From positions 1 to 64,000 of the forward strand of contig LSSN01001346.1 in assembly GCA_001970855.1 (NCBI GenBank): a DNA stretch of 64,000 bases. The letters run 5' to 3'. Shown in pieces: positions 22,673-34,040 of the stretch (positions within the stretch are counted from its first letter, which is position 1; the number at the start of each line of letters is the position of its first letter). The position numbers were made by a program, and so were the translations under genes. The notes below the pieces were generated by a model. That model saw only the letters and a program-made list of their open reading frames with translations. It had not been told where the DNA came from and did not search any database. This DNA comes from Smittium culicis. Its lineage: Eukaryota > Kickxellomycota > Harpellomycetes > Harpellales > Legeriomycetaceae.

Positions 22673-23677
22673 TTGGAATCTGATGGCATGGAGGATCGGT
22701 GGCGTGCCCTCCAAGCGCAATGTCTGTCAAATCTTGCCATTGACATTTTTTTTTCCAACGAACGATGTAGAAAACGTAAGTACAGGTACTATCATGTACA
22801 ACAGCGGTTTTTAGACTGGAGAAGCAGTAACAGTATTACCTCGGCAATATCTGCTCCACAGGTAGTAAATTATCTGGCTGAAATATACCGCAAGAAAAAT
22901 TTGAAAATATTCACAGTGCGATCTTATAAAACTGCCCTTTTAATTATAGTGGATAACCTAGAGGAACTCGATAATACTCAGCTTATTAAGGAATTCTTTG
23001 CTGCTCTTGACGATGGCTCTTTAACTTTTATTAGGCCCTCAATTGATATCACACCGGTGATAGATAGTATTAAGCTCTGAGGTCAATCAGATCGTCTATC
23101 CGACAAGGAGTTAACAGAAAAATTATGTTGGATATTAGCTGTTACAGGATTCCTTCGTGCATCAGATATACACCGTATAGACGATTCCAAGTCATTTATT
23201 TCACTAGGTGTTCTTAATTTAGCTATTGTTTCCCCTAAGGAAAAGCGCCAAGGGCGTCCAATCATACGCTCATGTCAGATAAGTAGACATATCGATCAAA
23301 TTTTATGCCCAGTTTATACATATGAAGTATATAAAAAAAGAATTGCTAATAGTTCGTGTTCGAGCCCACACGTAAACAATAGTAAAATTATTGTTAATAG
23401 ATTACTACGATATTTAAATGATTATTCAAAACCTCTTACAGTGGATAGTATAACTCGCTACATTCACATGTTATTCGAGCTTATAATACGTTCACCAGAT
23501 ACTCCAATACCCAAAGCACGCGCAATAGGACCAGCTATAGCATCATGAGCAGGAGTGTTCACCGACGACACAGTTACACACGCCTTTTGGTCAAACTATT
23601 CCAGGTTTGACTCATATTATAGACCCACAAGAGGTTCTACTAGTAACCTAACAGTGTCTATATTACCTTTGGAGTAA
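22673..23677 (+). pseudogene. DIRS tyrosine recombinase with two in-frame TGA codons
   Basis: One continuous frame of about 334 codons, from ATG at 22673 to TAA at 23675-23677, is interrupted only by TGA at 23078-23080 and TGA at 23546-23548. The core reads LTEKLCWILAVTGFLRASDI (catalytic Arg region) and ends with a HAFWSNYSRFDSYYRP-like box holding the distal catalytic residues, including the likely nucleophilic Tyr. The enzyme would insert the circular DNA intermediate. Both TGA codons could derive from CGA by a single C-to-T change. The intact spacing suggests inactivation was recent. TGA is a normal stop in host genes here (for example at 27257), so recoding is unlikely. Confidence 0.85.
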
Positions 23678-23681
23678 CTTA

Positions 23682-23777
23682 ATATGTCTCCTCTCCGAGA
23701 TATAATGTTAGAATTAATCGAGCTCTTTAGAGCGAAAATTAATTCATATTTTATGAGGAGAGGAGACATATTAAATC
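23682..23777. repeat. DIRS internal complementary region (long hairpin)
   Basis: The segment directly after the recombinase is a near-perfect palindrome: the outer arms are TTAATATGTCTCCTCTCC and GGAGAGGAGACATATTAA, the inner arms GAATTAATCGAGCTC and GAGCGAAAATTAATTC around a TTTA loop. It is also the reverse complement of the right-end extension at 23936-24003. In the DIRS-1 model this region lets the two ends of the cDNA be joined into a circle. Confidence 0.85.
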
Positions 23778-23808
23778 ACGCCCACCCGTTCCCATTTACC
23801 TTTGCTAA

Positions 23809-23932
23809 AAGATGATAAGGATATCACATAAGCGCACTTTACAATTTATATATAAAATTTTTTAGTTCATTTTATTCACTTATTTTTATTGGTTTGATAT
23901 TTTCGTTTAGTATTATCCAATAAGATGGTAAC
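23809..23932 (-). repeat. DIRS right inverted terminal repeat
   Basis: It begins AAAAGATGATAAGGATAT and ends TATTATCCAATAAGATGGTAAC, the reverse complement of 19823-19956. The ends match well and the A/T-rich middle has diverged. Confidence 0.85.
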
Positions 23933-23935
23933 ACT

Positions 23936-24003
23936 TAATATGTCTCCTCTCCTCATATAATATGAATTAATTTTCGCTCTATAGAGCTCGATTAATTCTA
24001 ACA
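23936..24003. repeat. DIRS right-end extension
   Basis: The 68 bases from TTAATATGTCTCCTCTCCTC to CGATTAATTCTAACA continue past the right repeat and are complementary to the internal complementary region, with three or four mismatches. They mark the element's right edge; the sequence beyond is ordinary host AT-rich DNA. Confidence 0.8.
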
Positions 24004-25421
24004 ATACTTGACATTATGAAATTTTTCCTTGAATGAGAAAAATATTTAACACCAGCTAAATAACTACATCTTCTTCCTTAGTCACAAACCACACTTACAT
24101 ATTTTTACTTCTATTTTAAATAATAACCTATATTGACCTGTTTATTATAAGCTTTATTAAAAAATAAAATTGCTCCTCTTAATGAGCCTGTCTTTTTTAT
24201 TCAAAAAAATTTATAGTAGTTACAAAATGCTAAAGTTTAAGCTTTAATATAAAAGATTTTTAATGAATACTTTACTATCTAAATGGGCGATTAAATTACA
24301 AGATATAAATTTTCTATAACTTTTGTTGTTTAATGGTTATGACCTTTGGATTTGGAATTATTAGCCCTAGTATCGTTTTTTTTTCTACATAAGCAACCCT
24401 TTTGCCTAAAATCAACAAGGTTAAAAAAGTGAGGAGGGTGGGAGATCTAACAATTTTCAAGAATGGGTGATTCGCTGCTTATAAAAAACCTGATGGAGGT
24501 TTAATATTAATCCTTGTTTTCATATTTATTTTTCGGCCTAGATTTAATTTATATATTTTACAAGTATGCTATTATCAAAAAAAAATTTTTTTTGGTAAAA
24601 ATTTTCAATATATGATCCTCTCTAACCTTCTAGGCCCTGATTGATAAGGTAATGTCATGATTAGTTCTTATATCGATGTTTGGGTAGTTAGATTTGTATT
24701 AACTGAGTTATGCGTATTTAGGCTAGACTGTTTGCTATGAACAATCTATCTTTTTCTTTTAGTTCACCTGGCATAATCATATGCTTGAAAAACCAATATT
24801 ATTTTTAGGGAAATTTGAAATATAGTGTATGCAGATATCTTATTTATATGTATATAGTTTGTACATATGCTGACAAAATTCTAGAGCGCAGCTAAGCAGA
24901 TTAGAGGTATTTTAGTATTGGCAAATCCATTCGGCTTTATTTGATTTGATGTACCTATTATAAATTGGCGGCATTAACATAATATATAACGCTATATATT
25001 GAACCTTATGTAAGGCATTGATGCATTTTAGTCAATATAATCAATATTTTGTATACTATAAATAAAAAAGATTAACTATTTGGGCATGAAAGAGCCAGCT
25101 GAAGGAATAAATATATACCTTCTTTTATATTATATTTTATTTTAATATTTTCTACTTACTGCAGAAAAAACCTTTTGCTCTTTATCCTATCATTACCCTA
25201 CTGATACAATTACATTCTTTCTCTCGTTGCTGATTCTATACAAACGCCATAGCGCCAAAATAATATCAAAAAACTGCCAAAAAATACAACCTTACGACTT
25301 TATAAGCTTTCCGAGACAAAAAAAGATTTACGACATTATAATACACTGAAAAAAAAAACCAAAAAAAAAAAATCTTGGGCAAATTTCTCAATTATTTTGC
25401 CTTTCAGCTATTATCTATAAC
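24004..25421. other. Gene-free stretch between DIRS and the transporter gene
   Basis: No exon, repeat family or RNA gene was recognised. The last 100 bases contain long A runs directly before the start codon at 25422. Confidence 0.5.
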
Positions 25422-27259
25422 ATGAGCTCAGTAATCGAACTTCAGAGCTCTAATTGCTTTAGTAGCATGCTACCTGATTCTAAAGACACGAACTTTACTC
25501 TTCAAAACACCAACTTTAAAGGTATGAGCCTTTACATTACTACTAAAATCTATAAAATAGACAGCTATTATATTATTCGATGTTTACTTTTATTTAAATC
25601 TATTTGAAATGAAGTTACGAAACAAAAATTAACATTTTGTCGATTTTAATAACAAAACAATTAACAAAGTATATATATTTAAAAAATAAATTAGGAATGA
25701 TTAGTAATGATAACGGAAAATCCTTTTCTTATAATTCCTCAATAAAAAAAAATAAGTATTCTATTAAATCTAAAATAGCGATCGCTAATCTGGAAAAAAC
25801 GAAATCTTTAGATGGAAGTTTGGCAGGAAAAAAAGTTTTCTATACTGAATCATCCGTCAGCAATACCGAAAAGGCTTATACCACACATTTTTTTGATAAA
25901 CTGCCCAAAAAATCAATATCAAATCCTTATCCTAATCATCCTAAAAATAGATATACTTCTAAAATCACAACAAATCCTCTCTTACTTTCAAAGAAATCCG
26001 GAATAAATGATGATATTATTGATGATCAAATATATCATAAAAACTCTGACTCTGTAAAAAGTTTTATAAATGGTAAACTCTTTATACCTGATAGCTTCAT
26101 TTTTCAATTAAAAAAGCTTTTCTTTTCAACTAACTCTGCTTTCGAAGATGTAAAATTCATTATCTTGAAGCCGTTTAAATACAAATTTATCTACAACGAT
26201 CATTATTTAAATGTCGAATCGAATATCAGTAATTACCCGTATATCTCTAAAAAAATATACGAAACTTCTAAATTCTTCAATGTTCATAAACAGTTATATT
26301 CTAGCAATAGCCCTATAATTCCTGCTTTATTGACAGTTGCCTTTCTATTTTCGAGCTTCTTTTGGGTTTATGTGAGTAAAGTAATCGAGGATGAATTACA
26401 GTTCGTCTATCTTACTGCTGTTTCTGGCTTTTCTCAAATAATGTCTGCAGTATTTATAGAAATTTTATCAAACAATTACGGTTTATTTACAAGGAGCAAC
26501 TCAGCCCCTGAAATGAAGCCAATAATAATTCACTCATTATGGAGTGTTTTTAATTATTTTTTACAATCCCAAGCTTTGCTATACAATTCCTCCCTAATAA
26601 CATACCAACACTACAGGGCGTTTTCTTTAGTTATTAGTTTGGTTATTTCCCGTACTATATTCAAACTCAGACACTCTAGACCTGCTTGGATTTCTGGATC
26701 AGTTTTGGCACTTGGAGGCATTCTTCTATCGACCTACACACATTTCCAAACAAATAGTATTTCACTAATTTCTTCTACTGGCGGATTCCTATCAATCTTT
26801 AGTATTTTATCCTCATCCCTATTCCTGTTCAGTTTTCAATCTTTTGTTTCAAAATCACAATGTGACTCAATGACCATATTACGGTTCTACTTTCCTCTAT
26901 GTGCCCTGTTTTTCGTTTTGTCTTTGCCATTTACTAGTTCAATTTCCGGGTTTTTAAACTTTGAGTATTCATTAGTTCCAATACTCGCCATTATAGGACT
27001 TTCCTCTATTGGCGCTTGCGTAAATATTTCGTTCAACCAACTGTTATTCAACTCAAACCCAGAAATGACTTACGTTGTCATTCAGCTAAACTCTTGCATT
27101 TTGCTCTTGTTTGGATATTTTTACTATGGCCTTTATCTATCTACCGTTAACTTTGTAGGCATCACTATATGTCTATTTGGAATATGTCTATGGTTTCTCA
27201 TATACAAACAAAAATCCTTTAAAAATACTGCCCCAAAACTGCCTTCCTACAACTTTTGA
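25422..27259 (+). CDS. DMT-superfamily, nucleotide-sugar-transporter-like protein
   Basis: The model has two exons, 25422-25521 and 25695-27259 (donor GTATGA, acceptor AAATTAG, 173-nt intron, phase 1), giving 554 aa. Residues 1 to about 238 are hydrophilic, Ser/Asn/Lys-rich and unlike any domain I know. Residues about 240-545 form roughly ten hydrophobic segments typical of the drug/metabolite transporter superfamily. FLQSQALLYNSSLITYQHYR followed by a hydrophobic helix, and the late MTYVVIQLNSCILLLFGYFY segment, resemble the SLC35-type nucleotide-sugar transporters of Golgi and ER. The substrate cannot be deduced. The N-terminal extension is much longer than in ordinary SLC35 proteins (about 320-400 aa in total). 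The first exon was chosen because its frame fits the second precisely; the longer open frame upstream of 25695 lacks an ATG. Confidence 0.75.
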
Positions 27260-28202
27260 ATATCTAGATTATATATACATTTCCTATTTTACAATATGTG
27301 TTATTTTATTTTAATATCTTCTATAACTCGTTATTTTAATATTATTTTAATTTTTTGCTGCTACTTATATATAAAATTAATAAACTAATAAGCTAAATTC
27401 CTATCCTAGCGCATAGAAACTTCATTACAGATATAATATAAATAACACTTGTATCCTCAAATGTTTTTATTTATACTCTAATATACTTGTTAAAGCGTCA
27501 AATTACAAAATATACCATTATAGTTGCTCACAGCCCCCTATCACAAATATATCAAATTTTCAAAAAAGTAATTTGCTAAAACTTATTCTCGTATGTAAAT
27601 AGGAATTAATCGCGCCTGTTTTATGCAGTGAATTTTATAATTTAAATTTGTCAAAAAATCCTTATAAAAACATAAAATTTTTTTAGTAACTTGCGTGCTT
27701 TTTACGACTTTTTCTCGGGACTCGATTTCATAAATTTTTATCCAACCTAAAAATTTGTTTGCTATTATAAAAACCGAATTATTCGTTTAATTTTTATTAT
27801 AAAATTCATCTATATTAATGTTTGGCTTTGTGTTAACCCTATCATGAGCGGTAGTCTGTTTTTGATCCACTAAATATAGCAAATTATATTCAATAAAATT
27901 ATTATTGTTTCGAGATATTTAGAGTTATTGGTTTTCTGATGTTCAATATCAAATAATAAATTACTTATAAATATATAACGAATCATTTTTTTAAAGAGAG
28001 TTGGATATGAGAGGGCTAATTTGTCGTTTAATTGCAGGCTAATTTTCGACTCTGTGATCCTAAAATAAAAATGTACCAATATTATGAAATCTCTTAATTT
28101 CGAGCTTTTATACTTTACATTGATTTTTTCTTTTAATTCTAAAATATCTGATTTTCTTGTGAAATCAACTAAATTATTTTTTATTCTACAACTCATGTAA
28201 AA
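27260..28202. other. Intergenic region upstream of ALG8
   Basis: The region contains the MITE at 27833-28019 and otherwise AT-rich sequence. The ORF at 27870-28238 on the minus strand lies mostly within the MITE and is not a gene. Confidence 0.5.
27833..28019 (+). mobile_element. piggyBac-like MITE in the ALG8 5' flank
   Basis: This is a 187-bp family member with TTAA at 27833-27836, left end CCCTATCATGAGCGGTAGTC and right end AGAGAGTTGGATATGAGAGGG; the right TTAA is now CTAA. It ends 183 bp before the ALG8 start codon and so sits in or next to the promoter. The internal GTCTGTTTTTGATCCAC segment matches the left end of the copy at 6685. Confidence 0.8.
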
Positions 28203-30800
28203 ATGAAGGTTTCTGAGTACCTTCCTCGATGGAGCCAAGCTTTGCTTATTATCAGCACTACAACGAAACTGCTACTTTTCCCCTCATAGTAAACACATTT
28301 CGCCTAAAATTTGTATTTTATTTCTAGTTTTACACCTAAATAATATAAAATTTCATTAGTCATTCAACAGACTTCGAAGTTCATAGGAACTGGCTTGCGA
28401 TAACTAATTCTCTCGACATTTCAAAATGGTATTTCGAGGTTAGCATATGAAATATATTCTCATTGATCAATTAAATATTCTTCAATATACCACTCTCTAA
28501 TATATTTTTTTATCTTGCACGTTTCTTTTATTGTTTGATGCACCTTCTCTTAATTCTTCCCATCTTTAAAACTAGAATTCTAGCGAATGGACCTTAGATT
28601 ATCCTCCATTTTTCGCTTGGTTTGAGTACTTCATTTCGATTTTTGCAACAATGTGGGATTCTGAAATTACCACCTTATCGAATTTAGGCTACAGCACAAT
28701 TTCGTGTGTTTACTTCCAACGAATAAGTGTTATTATAAGCGAGCTTATTCTATTTTCTTCCCTATTGCGGTAAAGTTAGACCATCTTTTATCTTACTATT
28801 TCTTACAATTATATTTACATTTTTTTAAAGAAAGGATTTTTACCTTAAATTTTTTTTTAATTATCATTTCGCCATCATCAAACTAATTTAATTTATTGCT
28901 TTACAATATAAAAATCAACACAGATTTGTAAAGATAAATAAAGATTCGACTCAGTCCAAAGTTATTTCGTATTTAATCTTTTTGAGCCCTGGATTTTTAA
29001 TAGTCGACCATATACACTTTCAATATAATGGATTTTTGTTTGGAATCTTAATATGGTCGATCAACTTTGCATTAGAGGTACATTCTACTTTTTGTTACTA
29101 CTGATTATCTTTTCAAAACGATAATTTTCATTTAACTAATATTATAAATTTCTCACTCTTTTACTCTACAATGCCACAATTTGTTTTCTCATCATATATT
29201 TACATTAAATTTAATTCATGTAATACATTAAAAAAGGGTCGCGATTTAGCTTCAGGGATATTATTTGCTGCATTGCTAAATTTTAAGCACATATTCATGT
29301 ACATCGCACCATCATACTTTATGTACTTATTAAGCCGATCCCTAAGTCTCAATAGCTGTAACAGATTTTTTCGTTGCTATAATATTTTATATTGATTTTA
29401 TACCTTAGCCTAACCAAAAAAAAATTTTTTTTTGAGCATTAGAATTTAATTTGTTTTCTTTTTCTTACAAAAACCTATTTTTTTTAATTTTTTTTTTTTT
29501 AAACTAGTTAAGAGGACACTTGCCTATCTGTTTAGCCTAGGGCTTTCTGTAATTTTGGTTTTCGCAGCTTCTTTTGGCCCATTTCTTTACTATAATCAAA
29601 TTGGTCAAGTATTTTCTAGACTATTTCCTTTTATGAGAGGACTATGTCATGCGTACTGGGCTCCAAATTTTTGGGCACTATATACGATCGCTGACCGTAT
29701 CCTAATCTTTGGTACCACCCCTCCCTCCACTATCATATTTATCTTATTTACGAAACTAATTATAATTTATTCAACTCGATTTTTTTATTTAATTGATTTT
29801 ATTTCTTTTTTTTTTAACTTTATAAAAAATAAACTTTACAGCTTCAAAGAAATTTACGTTTTTGGGAATCCCGATTGTTGATTCTGTGAGTTCGAATACG
29901 CGTGGACTTGTTGGAAACACTGAGTTTGGAGTTTTGCGTGATATCCCCCCCTCAATCACATTTGTAGTCACGCTTATATCTATGATTGTAAGATTCTATT
30001 CTTGCTTTCTGCTTTATTTATTAATCATATTCTAAATTCTCTTCATTTTCCCAATTGCTTATCCCACCTACAAAAAAAAAAAAATAGCCCTACCTTTTTA
30101 AAGTTTGGAATAATCCAACTCCTAAAAATCTTTTGTTCTCGATATATGGATGTGGTATTTCTTCCTTTATGTTTGGATGGCATGTGCACGAAAAGGCTGT
30201 GATGCTATTTTTGATCCCCCAGTGGTAAAACTTCTGCTTATCTATATTTTAACTGTTATTTGAATTTATTCAACTAATATTTCTGTCTTCTACTTCTACC
30301 CTCAGTCTAATGATGGTAAATCAAAGTGGTGTCGATTCCAGGTTATTTTTGATCTCCAGTGTTGCTGGGTTCTATGGCCTTTTCCCTTTACTATTCGAAC
30401 CTTTCGGTAAATTTTGGTTTTATTTTTGTTATACTATAATTATATTTTATTTTATTAAACGAATTATTCTTTAAAAAAAAAATCGCTAACTCCTTTTATG
30501 TTTTACCTCTACCTATCACCAGAAATTCCAATTAAATACATGATACTTATATTGTGGACATCCGTTTCTGCATTCTTACTAGAATCTAATGCAAAATCAA
30601 GTAAATTGATCTCAATTTTTAGCAATACTACAAACTTTGAAAAGCTTTACCTTTTTGGGTTTGTCTTTCTTTCATTATATTGCGAAATCATTCATTACTT
30701 CTTGTTTGGAAACGCTCTTCCATTCCTCCCCCTTGCTCTAACTTCCTGCTATTGCTCTCTCGGAATTCTTTACTCGTGGATATACTATTTATTTATTTGA
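28203..30800 (+). CDS. ALG8: ER alpha-1,3-glucosyltransferase Alg8
   Basis: The model has ten exons: 28203-28288, 28360-28438, 28576-28769, 28924-29077, 29237-29357, 29508-29711, 29842-29987, 30088-30224, 30306-30406 and 30523-30800 (499 aa), all GT-AG and in frame. Alg8 adds the second glucose, from dolichyl-P-glucose, to the lipid-linked Glc1Man9GlcNAc2 precursor in the ER lumen before transfer to protein. It is a polytopic GT57-family enzyme. Landmarks are [14 protein letters not shown] at residue 31, [15 protein letters not shown] at 59, [35 protein letters not shown] and [13 protein letters not shown]. The [13 protein letters not shown] form with VFSRLFPF favours Alg8 over Alg6. The exon 8 donor could be GTGG (30222) or GTAAAA (30225); the latter was preferred for consensus and alignment. 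The exon 5 acceptor (AAAAAAG at 29236) is weak. Confidence 0.95.
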
Positions 30801-31094
30801 AAAAATATAACAAACTTTTTTTCTACACTTTTTAATCTAAATAATAAGTATAAAGATAAAGAGAGAAAGATATCTGCCGAATTATCAGAAAACTTATATT
30901 ACCAGATTCGTATGGAATGTTTATTTTTGAGTTACGTTTATTAATTTTATATCCATATCTCTTTTTTTATAACTGGGTTTTGTTGGAATTATGATAATCT
31001 AGTAATTATGAAATAATAAATGTCACATACTAAAAAGTAAAGTTGATTCAAGGAATACAAATGCTAATAACATAATGCAAATTAATTTCTCTTC

Positions 31095-31225
31095 AGGCCT
31101 ACTGGACGCTTGCCTTCAATAAATGAAATCGATCTACCAATATAAAGGCCTCCCTAGGCATTTATTCAATTAGGCTGGACAAAAAAAAAAAAAGTACTGT
31201 AATTAAGCTCATACAATAAAAATTT
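31095..31225 (-). repeat. Dispersed repeat A, copy 2 (diverged fragment)
   Basis: A shorter, more decayed relative of the copies at 7866 and 32788. Shared stretches are GATCTACCAATATAAAGG near 31131, GCATTTATTCAATTAGGCTG near 31158 and the AATTAAGCTCA stretch near 31201. An A run interrupts it at about 31182-31194. Confidence 0.55.
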
Positions 31226-32787
31226 GTATATTCATATTTATAGTATACTTTAATCATTCATATAACATTTATGTTGAAATAATTTAAAAAAGATTTTTTT
31301 AATCCATTTGTACTGCTGTTTACAAATTTTCATTTTATTTTTTTTTTATACTGGTACATTGGAGAAATTCTCTGAATATTATTGGTTTTATTTTTATTAT
31401 TATATATCCTTGCTAAACTCTTTAATTTACTCGCTTTCAATCTAAAGCTACAGTAAAAAATATAAAAGGTGATTAAGGTAAAAAAATTTTTAAAGCTACT
31501 GAAGTCAAAAAACCCTTCCACAATTCAATTTTTTTTTCTTCAATTTTTTTATTGAAGTTTATTAAATTGGATTAATATATTAAGATTGATACTCCAGTTA
31601 TATAAAAATTAAATTATAGAAAAAAATTAATTATTTTTTAAAGCGAAATTTTTAGGGAAAACTTGGATATTAAAAGCTGTGTTTAAATAAAGGAATATAA
31701 AAAAATCAAATTCTAAAACACATTTTATTCTATATTGCAATAATCGATTATATTAAAATAAAAATCTTGCATTTGGCTAACTTGTAAATTCGAATACTGC
31801 ATATCTCGAATAAAAAATAGACCAAATGAATCGCACTTTTTTCACTATATGATAAAAAAGCATCAAAATTAAATAACTAATATAAATTGGTCACATTTCG
31901 CTAATAATTTTTTTGTTTTATATTAGATAAAATTGGATACTTGGAAATTGGTTAAAACTAAAACTAAAACAAAAAATTATTAAAGTTTTTATTATAATTT
32001 TTATTGATAAATTTTTGTAATAAATTTCCACTATAAAATTATGTAGCGATATGTTATATGATCTGTTTAAGTATAGTGGTTAGTATTTCAACACAGCCTT
32101 AAATATTAAAGCTTGAATTTATGTTTACAATACTAAATAACACGATCTTTTAATCTGGATGAAGAGTAAAAGGAATTTTTTATATTTATTCATTTGGGCT
32201 TTATTTGATTGATACATTCTGATACTGAAATTTTTAATAATCATTAAATTTAACAAGTGAAAATACTTTTTAGCTTTTAATAAATTTAATTTGATTGATC
32301 GGCCTATTAATAAATATAAATAATCTTTATATTAACCAAGAATTATGGTTCGTGTATAATTTTGTGCGGGAGAGGTATATTAATATTTTTAAAATTAATA
32401 AAATATACATGTGAATTTGCGTTTGCGTTTGCGATTGTTTGTACATACATACAAGATGCTATATAAAAACAGTAAACGCATAAATTCGTACTAAAAAGCG
32501 GATTTTTTTGTACGATAGAGAGGGAAGAGAGAATAGACGTATAAAAATGATAAAAATATAGATGAAATATGAAAAGATGCAACCATGCGTTTTAATCCGT
32601 GTTATATTGATATATGATAATGAAAAATATTTTTGAATTAAAGCCTAAAATTTGAGCTGCTCTCATAGAATTATTCTTTTTTGATGGAGAATTATCAATT
32701 GAAAATAGTGCATCAAACCCCCCTCCATCCCTTCAATTCCATTATTTTATCCATAACAACTATTAAAAATAAACTTGGATACAGTTT

Positions 32788-33075
32788 TTCTTTTTTTTAT
32801 TCATGGAATTTTATTGATACGTTAACAATAATAGAAACTATACAGTAAAATAAACTAAAAAAATAGTAAGGTTGGTGCAAGGTATAAAAAATCAATATTT
32901 TAATACTAATAAATTCCTCTGCTGGTCTACCGGCTACGTACCTAAAGGGAAATGGGATCAAACTGCCAGCAGAAAGATCCACACAGACATTGATTCAAGT
33001 AGGCCGGATGACTAAAGTTACAAGCAGTCATAGAATTAAGCTCAATTAAACAAAATTAAATTCGTTGAGATCATT
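32788..33075 (-). repeat. Dispersed repeat A, copy 3 (poly(A)-tailed, minus strand)
   Basis: This is a well-preserved copy related to 7866-8165, with the same T-rich start (minus-strand A tail), the same AATTTTATTGATACG segment and the conserved core CTACCGGCTACGTACCTAAA near 32928. On the minus strand the core encodes LIPFPFRYVAGRPAEEFIS within a 61-codon ORF (32797-32982). The core is nearly identical in amino-acid sequence to the copy at 8 kb despite third-position differences. Confidence 0.7.
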
Positions 33076-34040
33076 GAGATCATAGTCAGAGCCTACATCT
33101 AACAGGATTAAACTTGGTAGCAGTCAAAGAAATAAAATTTTTAGGCGACATTTTCACATGTAGGCAAAAAAAAGTGTTACAAGTTTGTCATGGGGTTTTT
33201 TTTTCTTGGTAACGAAAACAAAAAAAATATGAGTTTTATAAATTTGATCTAAATTAAGTTTTTGAACTTAAACATGTGCGCGAGTGAAATTTCTGTAGGG
33301 TAAAAAGTTGAGTATAATTTATTTAAAAAAAAACTATATTTTGAATTAATAAGTTTATACAGATGTGATTTCTTTATTTTCTTTATTTTAATTTTTTCAT
33401 AAATTTATTGGTAAATTGATACACTAAAGTATAGTATGAAAATAAAGTAGTAGTAATTAAAGGATGAGGTATAGAGGCTGTGTGAAAGATACAGTTAAGT
33501 ATCATTAAAGGTAACTTTTCCTCCTGGCTCAATAGAATACCAAAAGGGTTTGATATTTCTTTATTTTAAATACTAAACTTCTGCTCCGCTTCAACAGCTT
33601 GTTAATATATTTCAAAATGTGCAGATGTGGAGATTTCTTTTAAAAAAGAAAGAAGCAAAAAGAAAAACTTCATTACGTACAGGACAAGGATGACTTCTCC
33701 TCGTTCATAAATAAAATGAATATTTTTTAATTAATCAATCACGTGTACTTTTTATTTTATTTTTTATAAATAGAAGTATAAATACTTTTTCTTTTATAAA
33801 TAAGAAGCTAGTAAAAGATCAAGTATTTTTTTAAAAAATTTATTTCTGATTCTGTATACGAGTTAATGCCTAATAACTTTTCAAAAAACTAATTGAGGTA
33901 AGATAAAAGTCTTTAATAATAATGATATAAATTATTGCAATTAGTGATAAATATAGCATTAAACGTATTTATCAGTTTATTTTATGAAACTTCTATATAC
34001 ATTTGATAGAATCAAGACGTGCTAGCACAGCTGATAAGAT

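Larger units (their letters stand above)
19760..24003 (+). mobile_element. Nearly full-length DIRS-type retrotransposon
   Basis: This element of about 4.2 kb has the DIRS order: inverted terminal repeat, gag-like region, reverse transcriptase, RNase H, tyrosine recombinase, internal complementary region and inverted terminal repeat with a right extension. There is no integrase, no protease and no direct LTR, which separates it from Ty1 and Ty3 elements. The methyltransferase domain seen in some DIRS elements is absent. Multiple frameshifts and stops show that this copy is dead, yet domains remain readable, so it is much younger than the copy at 1-2300. Its exons are GC-rich relative to the host background. 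No target-site duplication is expected for this mechanism. The left limit is uncertain by about 30 bp. Confidence 0.92.
30801..34040. other. Gene-poor stretch with repeat A copies
   Basis: Two copies of dispersed repeat A lie here (31095-31225, 32788-33075). The rest is AT-rich with short closed frames, including a GCGTTTGCGTTTGCGATTG patch near 32419. No gene is supported. Confidence 0.5.

Noticed and set aside
21885..22814. 309-codon ORF inside the DIRS element
   Set aside because: It overlaps the RNase H region in the wrong frame; conserved motifs are in the frame of 21967-22497.
22673..23677. TGA reassigned to an amino acid
   Set aside because: Host genes such as the transporter (27257-27259) and ALG8 end in TGA, and no host exon contains an internal TGA.
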